Of a stretch of 50,110 bases of DNA, positions 25,191 through 33,005 are shown piece after piece. Both the position numbers and the translations under genes were made by a program. The DNA lies in assembly GCF_019334315.1 (NCBI RefSeq), contig NZ_JAHWGL010000025.1:1-50110 (forward strand), read 5' to 3'. The notes beneath the pieces were generated by a model that saw only the letters and a program-made list of their open reading frames with translations, made no database searches and was not told the DNA's origin. This stretch comes from Hymenobacter profundi. Lineage in GTDB: Bacteria; Bacteroidota; Bacteroidia; Cytophagales; Hymenobacteraceae. Numbering within the stretch: the stretch's first letter is position 1; each line of letters opens with the position of its first letter.

Positions 25191-28100
25191 TTACTTGAAT
25201 TTTACGTTGAGCGTGAAGCCGTATGTGCGGGCAAATGGCAGGGAACCGCCTTCTACCCCAGCGTACGCCACCAGAGGAGAAATTGTATTTTCCGGATCTA
25301 TGTTATCCGTGCGCTTCATAATCGTGAACAAGTTACGACCTACCAACGACAGCGTCACAGCCTGGAAAGGTGTTTTTGCCAGTACGGCTTGGTTGAGGGT
25401 ATAGCCCAGCGTGAGCTGACGGAACTTGATGAAGCTGCCATCCAGCACAGCCAGGGCATCCACGTTGTTGATCAGCTTGGGGTAGTACACATAAGCCGGC
25501 ACCACAATGTCGTTGACTTCATTTGTTACATCTCCGTCACTGTTCATTTTCACCCCTTCTGCTACAATGCCGGTTTCGCGACCTTCCAAGGTGGCTTTGT
25601 TCAGACCACGCGTGTAGGAGTAGTATTCCGTAGCCGACAGCACCTTGTTGTTGAACTTGTAGTCGATCAGGAACGACAGGCTGAAGTTGTGGTAGTTGAA
25701 ATCGTTGTTCCAGCCGCCGAATAGGTTAGCAATGCCCGAGCCCATCGGCTTCAACTCGCCCCGTACTGGTACGCCATCGGTTCCAATCACCACGTTGCCG
25801 TTGGCATCGCGCATAAAGTCGTACGCCCGGATCTGGGCAATCGGCAGCCCCTTCACAATGGCAATGTTGGCACCACCGTTGGCACCAGGGCGGTAGGTAC
25901 CCGTTTGCAACGGGTTGTTGGCACCGTTGTCAATGTCCAATACTTCGTTTTTCAGCTTGGTGATGTTGAACGACGACGTCCAGGTGAAGGCACCCGTTTT
26001 CACCGGCGTCACGGTCAGGGCGGCTTCCACGCCACGGTTCAGGGTAGAGCCCAGGTTCACCGATCGGCTATTGAAACCGGTGGCCGGTGACAAGCTGGCG
26101 CCTACAATCTCACCATCGGTTTTGCGGCGGAAGTACGCCACGTCTAAGCCAATGCGATTCTGGAAGAACTTCAACTCCGTGCCCACCTCATACTCGTTGA
26201 GGCTGTAGGGTTTCAGGTTGGCGTTGGGCTGACGCGAATCAAACGAGGCGCGCGGAATGCCGTTGATGGAGCGGTTGATGTTGTAGTAGAAGCCCGTCTG
26301 GTAGGGCTGAGCCGGCTCGCCGCTGGTTTCGGCGTAGGAAGCACGCAGCTTACCGTAGCTCAGCACCGAGGATTGCAGCAGATCCGAGAAGATGAAGCTG
26401 GCAGCTACCGAAGGCGTGAAGATGCTACGGTCGTTGCGCGGCAGGGTAGAGAACTGGTCGTAACGGCCGGTCGTGCTCAGCGTCAGATACTTATAAGTAA
26501 CATCTGCGGTGTAGTAGGCCGAGAACGTTTCTAGGAGGCTGTACTGATACTCCTGCGAAGGAGTGCGCAGGTTGGAAGGCGTGTACAGGTAGGGCACGAT
26601 GAATTGCCCGCCATACAAACGCGTAGCTTCAAAGTTGTTGCGGCGGAAGTTGCTGCCTACGCTGGCACTCACGGAAATATCCTGGTTCAGGTCTTTGCTG
26701 AACGACAGCAGTGCGTCCGTGTTTAGTTCCAGGCGCGAGCCCAGGGTCAGGTTCTCCAGTCCGCCCTCACCGTTAGACGAGTACAGCGTGCCGTAGGGCG
26801 TCACGTTGAAGCGCCGGTCGCTGGAGTAGTCGTAGCCTACCCGGCCTTGCAGGAACAGGTAGTCGGTGAAAGCGTAGCGGGCCGACAGGGCGCTGATCAG
26901 ACGCTTGCGCGAGAGGTCATTTTTAAACTGGTTCACCACAAACCATGGGTTGGAGGCGTAGCTATCGTTGTTCCAGGCTGTTTCCAGGCCGTTGTTACTG
27001 GGGTCGTAGCCGGGGCGCAGGGTAGCCTGGTCGATGTTGGGTGCCAGGAAGGTGATGTTGTTGGCGTTCAGCGGCGAGTCGCTCAGCTGCGGACGGTTGT
27101 TGTCTTTCTGGTCGATGTAGTTGGCCGTCAGGTTGAAACTCAGCTTCTTGGTCAGGTCGTACTGGGTGTTGAAGTTCACCGTGCGGCGGTCCAGGCCGCT
27201 GTTGCGCAGAATCGACTTGGCGTCCAGGTTCGATACCGACAGGCGGTAGGTGCCTTTTTCGCCCCCACCCGACACGGCCAGCGTGTTGGTCCAGGACGGG
27301 GCAACGCGGTAGAAGTCTCTGATGTTATTCTTCTGTAGCGAGTAAGGATGCTCCTGACCGTCGATGCCGATGGTGGGCTGACCGTCCAGCCGCTCACCCC
27401 AGGCCGTGTTGCCCGAGTTGATGGCCGAGGCCCGGTCAGAAGGACGCACGCCCTGGCTGCCCTGGCCGTACACCGTCTGGAAGTCGGTGTTGTCTACTGC
27501 CTGGCTGAATTGCAGGTTGGTGTTGTACTCGATGGTGGTTTTGCCACGGTTACCGCTTTTCGTCACAATCTGAATAACGCCGTTGGCGGCGCGGGCACCG
27601 TACAGAGCCGAAGCCGTGGAGCCTTTCAGCACCGTCATCGACTCAATATCGTCGGGGTTGATGTTGCTGATACCATCGCCCAGGTCGGCGCCGCCCCACT
27701 CACCGGAGCTACCGCGCACAGAGTTGTCCATAGGCACACCGTTGATAACAATCAGCGGCTGCGAAGCACCCGAGAAGGACGTTACGCCGCGAATGTTGAG
27801 GCGGGCTGAGGAGCCGGGGCCACCGCTGGTGCCGCCCACGTTCAGGCCGGCCACGCGGCCCTGTAGGGAGTTTGCCACGTTGGTTTCGCGGGCCACGTTC
27901 AGCTTTTCACCGTCTACCGTCGTCACAGCGTAGCCCAGCTTGCGCTCGTCTTTCTTGATACCCAGGGCTGTAACCACTACCTCGCCCAGCTGCTTGGTGT
28001 CGTTGGCCAGAATGATGTTGATGGACGAACGGCCATTCACGGGCACCGTTTGGCTGATGTAGCCGATGTAGGAGAACACCAGGCTGGCGCCGTCAGGGGC

Positions 28101-28292
28101 CGTTACGGTGTAGTTGCCGTCTACATCAGAAGTGGCGCCTTGCGTGGTACCGCTTACCACTACACTCACCCCAATGAGCGGCTCATTGGAGTTGTCGGTT
28201 ATCTTGCCCGAGACCTTCGTCCCCTGTGCCCAGGCCTGGGCCTGACACAGCAGCAAGAGCAGTACAAATAATTGTAGAGTTTTTCTTATCAT
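25191..28292 (-). CDS. SusC/RagA-family TonB-dependent outer-membrane transporter (second locus)
   Basis: 1033 residues. Signal peptide (ending AWA-QG, residue 22), regulatory-like beta domain (about 26-105, VSGKITDNSNEPLIGVSV), plug (about 110-230, EVVVTALGIKKDERKLGYAVTTV) and barrel. The C-terminal residue is Lys after FTLNVKF, close to the usual aromatic end. No STN domain. It heads the susC-susD operon. Upstream lie a promoter candidate (28582-28613), a LacI-type operator just beyond it and two more operators further up, next to the divergent lacI-family gene, which is the likely regulator. Confidence 0.95.
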   Translation of the reverse strand: MIRKTLQLFVLLLLLCQAQAWAQGTKVSGKITDNSNEPLIGVSVVVSGTTQGATSDVDGNYTVTAPDGASLVFSYIGYISQTVPVNGRSSINIILANDTKQLGEVVVTALGIKKDERKLGYAVTTVDGEKLNVARETNVANSLQGRVAGLNVGGTSGGPGSSARLNIRGVTSFSGASQPLIVINGVPMDNSVRGSSGEWGGADLGDGISNINPDDIESMTVLKGSTASALYGARAANGVIQIVTKSGNRGKTTIEYNTNLQFSQAVDNTDFQTVYGQGSQGVRPSDRASAINSGNTAWGERLDGQPTIGIDGQEHPYSLQKNNIRDFYRVAPSWTNTLAVSGGGEKGTYRLSVSNLDAKSILRNSGLDRRTVNFNTQYDLTKKLSFNLTANYIDQKDNNRPQLSDSPLNANNITFLAPNIDQATLRPGYDPSNNGLETAWNNDSYASNPWFVVNQFKNDLSRKRLISALSARYAFTDYLFLQGRVGYDYSSDRRFNVTPYGTLYSSNGEGGLENLTLGSRLELNTDALLSFSKDLNQDISVSASVGSNFRRNNFEATRLYGGQFIVPYLYTPSNLRTPSQEYQYSLLETFSAYYTADVTYKYLTLSTTGRYDQFSTLPRNDRSIFTPSVAASFIFSDLLQSSVLSYGKLRASYAETSGEPAQPYQTGFYYNINRSINGIPRASFDSRQPNANLKPYSLNEYEVGTELKFFQNRIGLDVAYFRRKTDGEIVGASLSPATGFNSRSVNLGSTLNRGVEAALTVTPVKTGAFTWTSSFNITKLKNEVLDIDNGANNPLQTGTYRPGANGGANIAIVKGLPIAQIRAYDFMRDANGNVVIGTDGVPVRGELKPMGSGIANLFGGWNNDFNYHNFSLSFLIDYKFNNKVLSATEYYSYTRGLNKATLEGRETGIVAEGVKMNSDGDVTNEVNDIVVPAYVYYPKLINNVDALAVLDGSFIKFRQLTLGYTLNQAVLAKTPFQAVTLSLVGRNLFTIMKRTDNIDPENTISPLVAYAGVEGGSLPFARTYGFTLNVKFK

Positions 28293-28581
28293 GGTGTATG
28301 GAGTGAGAGGAATGAAGATGAGTTACTTGCGTTAAGCAGCCCGCGAATCGGACCCGCTAAAATGCACTAGCTGCTTCCTACCCTACCTTATCAGGTAACG
28401 CAGCATAGCAGCGAAAGAAAATTGGTGGAAAGGGCGGGAAAGGACGGCAGCAGACGGACCTTACACAATCGGTTGTACTTCGTGGCAGTGTAGCAGCAAC
28501 GAGTGGAAAGCGTATTAGTAAAGGTGCTTTTTAGCCTGTTGAGAAATAAGATTTTCCCAACAGGAAGTATTTAGTTCCTTT

Positions 28582-28613
28582 CAAACATACTAAACCACAT
28601 CAACTAAATCAAA
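28582..28613 (-). promoter_or_regulatory. Promoter of the second susCD operon
   Basis: On the minus strand, TTTG (complement of 28610-28613), a 20-nt spacer and TATGTTTG (complement of 28582-28589) match the Bacteroidota -33/-7 consensus. Predicted start of transcription is near 28576, giving a leader of about 285 nt. Confidence 0.65.
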
Positions 28614-28629
28614 ACCAAAGAAAAGAAAT

Positions 28630-28641
28630 GTGTGCGTACAC
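28630..28641. promoter_or_regulatory. LacI-type operator O1
   Basis: GTGTGCGTACAC, followed by GC, is a 5-of-6 palindrome. It matches O2 and O3 in sequence and flanks. It lies 16 nt upstream of the -33 element, centred near -59 of the susC promoter, a position that suits an activator or a looping repressor. Confidence 0.6.
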
Positions 28642-28933
28642 GCGAAAACTGTTTCGCTTTCTGTGCTATTTTTTACTTGTATCACACAATACCGCGAGTT
28701 ACCATACTGCGGCCTTGAAATGTAACTTTTTCAATTTGGCGGCATACCTATCTAACTCCCTTACCCAGTACAAGCTGGAGGGTTTACAGATGTTGTTGCA
28801 GTTGTGCTACCAGTCAGGTTCCCAACTGAATACGGCAAGCTATATCGAACTGCATTTTAAGAAGCTGAATTCGTTGGCTTAACTCAAACGTAATCATCGC
28901 TTAATTATAAAGCAAATAATATAAAATAAAAAT

Positions 28934-28945
28934 GTGTGGGCACAC
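28934..28945. promoter_or_regulatory. LacI-type operator O2
   Basis: GTGTGGGCACAC, followed by GC as in O1 and O3. Its centre is 304 bp from O1 and 31 bp from O3, close to whole numbers of helical turns. Confidence 0.6.
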
Positions 28946-28964
28946 GCAGAGCTGAATATAGCAA

Positions 28965-28976
28965 GTGTGCGCACAC
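28965..28976. promoter_or_regulatory. LacI-type operator O3 (perfect palindrome)
   Basis: GTGTGCGCACAC is an exact 12-bp palindrome with central CG, the form preferred by LacI-family regulators. It shares the ACACGC right flank with O1 and O2. Confidence 0.65.
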
Positions 28977-29114
28977 GCAAAAAGATATTTCTTCTATGTA
29001 TTATTGTTGTATTTTAGACTTGTTTTTAGGACAAAACCTAGTAAATCTGCACTATTACGAGTCTCAGCCGATTGTAGAAGCTTGATGGTAGATAAATAGC
29101 ACATGATCTAGCCC

Positions 29115-29144
29115 TTTTGCTCTTAACAGTGCCCCCTATTTTTG
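29115..29144 (+). promoter_or_regulatory. Weak promoter candidate for the lacI-family gene
   Basis: TTTTG (29115-29119) and TATTTTTG (29137-29144, matching TAnnTTTG) are separated by 17 nt, a little short of the usual spacing. The leader to the regulator would be about 285 nt. Confidence 0.35.
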
Positions 29145-29395
29145 GCAGAACCAGCCATACTAAGCTGCATTTTCTACCCTTCGTAGAGAGTTACCCACTA
29201 TTTACCAACGCGGCATTGCAACGGCGCTTGGATTTAACCGACCTTTCTAGCAGCAGCTACTTCGTGTGGTGGCATGCTTTGTGGCTACGGCCATGCACTC
29301 TGGCAAACGTACAGACCTGGCTTCGCTGGTTTCAGCTGTAGGCACGCATGATGGCCACTTCGGTATCAGCTCGTATTGTCAGCCGTTTTTTCACA

Positions 29396-29410
29396 TGATG
29401 CAGATCATCA
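29396..29410. promoter_or_regulatory. Small palindrome just before the regulator gene
   Basis: TGATG, a 5-nt spacer, and CATCA form an exact inverted repeat 28 nt before the start codon. It could be an autoregulatory site, but it differs from O1-O3 and may be chance. Confidence 0.2.
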
Positions 29411-29437
29411 GGTTTCACTTACATATAAAGTATAGTT

Positions 29438-30502
29438 ATGGGTAAGAATGCGGTACGCATTAAGGATATAGCAGCGAAGGCAAACGTTTCGGTGGGCACG
29501 GTAGACCGGGTGCTGCATAACCGCGGCCGGGTGGCCGAGGACGTGCGCCAAAAGGTGCTGCTGATGATGGAGGAGCTGGAATACGAGCCCAACATGATTG
29601 CGCGTACGCTGGGCTCCAACCGCACGTACCGGCTAGCAGCCATTCAGCCAAGCCACACGCTGGACCCCTACTGGCAGGCCCCGTGGGAGGGCATCAACAA
29701 GGCAGCCCGGGAGTTGCAGCAGTACGGCGTGGTGCTCACGGTGTATCCCTACGATATGTCGCGGGTAGAGTCTTTTCTAGAGCAGATGGAGCTGGCTACG
29801 CAAGCCCAGCCCGATGGCATTGTGATTGCGCCGCTGTTCTACCGCGAGTCGTTGCCGTTTTTTGAGCGGTGGCAGCACGCCAAGATTCCGTACGTGCTAT
29901 TCAATACCTACATCACGGAAATCAATCCGCTGAGCTACGTGGGGCAGGACTCCTACCAAAGCGGATTTCTGGCTGGCAAGCTGCTTCAGTTTGGACAGGC
30001 GCAGCCGGGCACCTACCTCATTGCCCACATTGCCGAGGACATTGCCAACTCCGTGCACGTAACGCAGAAAGAACAAGGCTTCCGCGACTACTTTGCCCAA
30101 CTGCCCGCCCCGCAGGCAGCCGGCAACACCATTCGCAGCATCGACCTCCCCTACCCCACCGAGTCTACCTTTGCCTGCCAACTCACCGAGCTGTTGGCGC
30201 AGGATCAGCAGTTGCGGGGCATCTTCGTCAGTACATCCAGGGCGTATGCTATTGCGCCCTACCTCCAACCCTATGCCCACCGTATTCGCTTGGTAGGCTA
30301 CGATTTGCTGGAAGAAAACATTCAGTATCTGCAGGAAGGTACCATTGACTTCCTGATCAATCAGAACCCTAAGGAACAGGGATATTATGGCTTGTATGCC
30401 CTAGCCGATCAGCTTGTTTTCAAAAAGGAAGTGTCTCCCTTCAAGTACTTACCGCTGGATATTATCGCAAAAGAAAATTTACACTACTACGTAGAAAAAT
30501 AG
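29438..30502 (+). CDS. LacI-family transcriptional regulator
   Basis: 354 residues. The N-terminal helix-turn-helix (about 7-53) reads IKDIAAKANVSVGTVDRVLH; the second helix has TVDRVLHNRG instead of the common TVSRVLN, a form frequent in Bacteroidota members. The hinge and a periplasmic-binding-like sensor domain (about 68-340) follow, with IAEDIANSVHVTQKEQGF in the substrate cleft region. The ligand should be a sugar or sugar phosphate, not identifiable here. It is divergent from susC-susD, and three LacI-type operators lie between them, so it is the likely regulator of that locus and perhaps of the neighbouring glycosidases. Confidence 0.93.
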   Translation: MGKNAVRIKDIAAKANVSVGTVDRVLHNRGRVAEDVRQKVLLMMEELEYEPNMIARTLGSNRTYRLAAIQPSHTLDPYWQAPWEGINKAARELQQYGVVLTVYPYDMSRVESFLEQMELATQAQPDGIVIAPLFYRESLPFFERWQHAKIPYVLFNTYITEINPLSYVGQDSYQSGFLAGKLLQFGQAQPGTYLIAHIAEDIANSVHVTQKEQGFRDYFAQLPAPQAAGNTIRSIDLPYPTESTFACQLTELLAQDQQLRGIFVSTSRAYAIAPYLQPYAHRIRLVGYDLLEENIQYLQEGTIDFLINQNPKEQGYYGLYALADQLVFKKEVSPFKYLPLDIIAKENLHYYVEK

Positions 30503-30570
30503 TCGGCCCTTACCCATGCTATGGGCATGAGCGGGCAGTTTATCGCCTACTACACCACCCAAAAAGAAAA

Positions 30571-30591
30571 CCGGCTGCCTGAGGCAGCCGG
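30571..30591 (+). terminator. Terminator-like hairpin after the lacI-type gene
   Basis: CCGGCTGCC, a TGA loop and GGCAGCCGG form a perfect 9-bp GC-rich stem, preceded by an A-rich tract and followed by CTTT. It lies between convergent genes and may serve both. Confidence 0.7.
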
Positions 30592-30651
30592 CTTTGCGAA
30601 CGGCACGCGAGGTGTAGACGCATGCACTAAGTTAGGGTGAGGTAGGTCGGC

Positions 30652-32973
30652 TTACTGCATCACGGAGCGCGGCCGGTTTTCCGGCGCTACGCCCCAGGTA
30701 GGGCTAGGCTTAGGTCCCATTTCCAGCACCAATGTGCCGCCCTGCATCAGGTCCTGGTGGGTGATGTAGGACTTGGGGTAGGGCTGGCCGTTGCGGGTCA
30801 CGGACTGGATGTATTTATTAGTAGCGCTATTATTCTTGGCCTCAATGGAAAGCGACTTGCCGCCGGGTAGGGCCAGCGTGGCCTGCTGCACCATAGGGCT
30901 GCCAAACACGAAGGCGCCGTTGGCGGGGTTCAGAGGGTAGAAGCCCATAGCCGACAGCACGTACCATGCCGACATCTGCCCCACGTCCTCGTTGCCGATG
31001 ATGCCATCGGGCTTGGTGGTGTAGAACTGGTCCATGATATAGCGCACCTTCTCGGCGGTTTTCCAGGGCTGGCCCACGTAGCTGTAGAGGTAGGTGATAT
31101 GGTGGCCGGGCTCGTTGCCGTGGGCATACATCCCAATGAGACCCGAAATATCGGGAGATGCTTCTTCGCCCATGTTGCCCTGCACTGTAAACAGCGAATC
31201 GAGCTTCTGCGTGAAGCGCTTCTCGCCGCCCAGCAGGCCAACTAGGCCTTCCACATCCTGCGGTACCAGCCAGGTGTATTGCCAGGCGTTGCCCTCTGTG
31301 AAGTCGCTCTTCATGTGCACCGACTGGAAGGGGCTAAACGGCGTGCGCCACTCCGTTTTCGACACGCGACCCCGCATGAAGCCCACGCTTTTATCGAAGT
31401 AGTTCTGGTAGTTTTTGGCGCGCTTGCTGAAGTAGGCATAGTCTTCCTGCTTGCCCATCTTCTTGGCCATCTGGGCAATGCACCAGTCATCCACAGCGTA
31501 TTCCAAGCCTTTCGACACGTTCTCTACCTCGCTGTTGGCGGGGATGAAGCCCAGCTCTTTCACAGCTTTTAGGCCACTTTCGTCGCGCATGGCGGTGGTT
31601 TTGATGGCCTCATAGGCCAGATTGGCGTCGAAGCCGTCGAAGCCTTTGAGGTAGGCGTCTACTACCACTGGTACGGCGCTGTAGCCTACCATCGTGTTGG
31701 TTTCGTTGGCCATCAGGTGCCACACAGGCAGCTTACCCTGCTGCTGGTAGATGGCCAGCATGGTGTTCACCATGTCGTTTACCCGGCTGGTTTGCAAGAT
31801 GGTAAACAGCGGGTGCGCCGCCCGGTAGGTATCCCACAGCGAGAAGGTAGTAAGGTTGGTGAAGGACGCGTTTTTATGCACTTTTTTGTCGGTGCCCCAG
31901 TAGTCGCCGTTGTGGTCGTTGAAGGTCGAGGGCGCAATCATGGTGTGGTAAAGCGCCGTGTAGAAAACCTTTTGCTGGTCTTGGTTCTCGGTTTTGATCT
32001 GCACCTTGCCCAATTCCTGGTTCCAGGCGGCATCGGCAGCGGCCACGGTCTTCTGGAAATTCCAGTGCGGAATCTCAGCCCGGATGTTGGCCAGCGCATT
32101 CTCAGTGCTGACGGGCGAAATCCCTACCTTCAGTTTCACCTGCTCGCCGGCCTTGGTGGCAAATGTGACTACCCCTTTCAGGCGGGTGCCCTTGGTGGCC
32201 GGCGTGGTATTGCCCAACGAATCCACAACCTGCACGCTGGCAAACTCGCGCATAGGCTTCGAGAGAACCGCCGCGAAGTACAGGCGCTGATCCTTGGCCC
32301 AGCCTTTCGAGAAGCGGTACCCCACCAGGGTGCTGTCGTTGAGCTTTTCCAGGTGCGTATCGGTGGCCTGGTCCCAGCCGATGCCCTGCTGCAAGTCAAT
32401 AATCAGGTGCGAATCTTTCGCCTGAGGGAAGGTGTACTGATGAAAGCCTACCCGCTCGGATGCCGTCAGCTCGGCCCGGATGCCGTAGCGCTTCAGCTGC
32501 ACGGCGTAATAGCCGGGGCGGGCGGTTTCGTCCTCGTGCGAAAACGCCGACACGTAGCTACGGCTCTTGTTTTTCACTGAGCCGCGCATCACCTGCACCT
32601 CGCCTGTAGTGGGCATCACCGCCACGTCGCCCAGGTCGCCGATGCCGGTGCCGCTGAGGTGGGTGTGCGAAAAGCCGATGATGGTGGAATCGGAATAGTG
32701 GTAGCCCGAGCACCAATCCCAGCCCTCGGAGATATTCACCGGCCCCAGTTGCACCGCTCCGAAGGGCACGTTGGCCCCCATGAATACGTGCCCGTGGAAG
32801 CCCGTACCAATGTAGGGGTCTACGAACCGGGTGAGGCCTGTGGGGGCCGGAATGGCAGCGGGAGCAGTAGATCCGCTGGCTACCTTGGTAGTACCAGAAC
32901 ATGCGTTAAACACGGCAACGCTGCCGGCCAGCGCCACAATAGACCAGATAGAGCGGGTGGGTTGTATCTTCAT
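30652..32973 (-). CDS. GH92 alpha-mannosidase, probable lipoprotein (copy 2)
   Basis: 773 residues from MKIQPTRS; a start 16 codons earlier is possible but would bury the signal. The hydrophobic segment ends VFNAC with Cys25, a loose Bacteroidota lipobox, so surface anchoring is likely. Conserved GH92 parts are VDPYIGTGFHGHVFMGANVPFG, FSHTHLSGTGIGDLGD, FTEGNAWQYTW (Glu560, probable acid) and GNEDVGQMSAWYV (about 660-672). Copy 1 has NDD where this has NED. It follows GH20 with a 32-nt gap and closes the N-glycan-type cluster. It removes alpha-mannose; the linkage is unknown. Confidence 0.94.
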   Translation of the reverse strand: MKIQPTRSIWSIVALAGSVAVFNACSGTTKVASGSTAPAAIPAPTGLTRFVDPYIGTGFHGHVFMGANVPFGAVQLGPVNISEGWDWCSGYHYSDSTIIGFSHTHLSGTGIGDLGDVAVMPTTGEVQVMRGSVKNKSRSYVSAFSHEDETARPGYYAVQLKRYGIRAELTASERVGFHQYTFPQAKDSHLIIDLQQGIGWDQATDTHLEKLNDSTLVGYRFSKGWAKDQRLYFAAVLSKPMREFASVQVVDSLGNTTPATKGTRLKGVVTFATKAGEQVKLKVGISPVSTENALANIRAEIPHWNFQKTVAAADAAWNQELGKVQIKTENQDQQKVFYTALYHTMIAPSTFNDHNGDYWGTDKKVHKNASFTNLTTFSLWDTYRAAHPLFTILQTSRVNDMVNTMLAIYQQQGKLPVWHLMANETNTMVGYSAVPVVVDAYLKGFDGFDANLAYEAIKTTAMRDESGLKAVKELGFIPANSEVENVSKGLEYAVDDWCIAQMAKKMGKQEDYAYFSKRAKNYQNYFDKSVGFMRGRVSKTEWRTPFSPFQSVHMKSDFTEGNAWQYTWLVPQDVEGLVGLLGGEKRFTQKLDSLFTVQGNMGEEASPDISGLIGMYAHGNEPGHHITYLYSYVGQPWKTAEKVRYIMDQFYTTKPDGIIGNEDVGQMSAWYVLSAMGFYPLNPANGAFVFGSPMVQQATLALPGGKSLSIEAKNNSATNKYIQSVTRNGQPYPKSYITHQDLMQGGTLVLEMGPKPSPTWGVAPENRPRSVMQ

Positions 32974-33005
32974 TAAACTACAGAGGTTAGAATTGTCGTG
33001 TGCTT

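Larger units (their letters stand above)
28293..29437. other. 1.1-kb regulatory intergenic region between susC and lacI-type gene
   Basis: AT-rich and without a credible gene. It contains a minus-strand promoter candidate for susC (28582-28613), three near-identical palindromes (28630-28641, 28934-28945, 28965-28976), a weaker plus-strand promoter candidate (29115-29144) and a palindrome before the regulator (29396-29410). An 84-codon frame at 28628-28882 begins inside the first palindrome, and a 74-codon frame lies at 29117-29341; neither shows protein-like features. Confidence 0.7.

Noticed and set aside
28628..28882. An 84-codon frame in the susC-lacI gap
   Set aside because: It starts inside operator O1, has no signal, domain or codon pattern of a gene and lies in a regulatory region.
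29117..29341. A 74-codon frame upstream of the lacI-type gene
   Set aside because: It needs a TTG start, contains the possible promoter and shows no family resemblance. Another frame here reads smoothly up to the regulator start, but I could not recognise it either.
29478..29489. GCAAACGTTTCG inside the lacI-type gene, resembling a LacI operator
   Set aside because: It encodes the conserved Ala-Asn-Val-Ser of the helix-turn-helix, so the codons explain it; the right half-site is imperfect.
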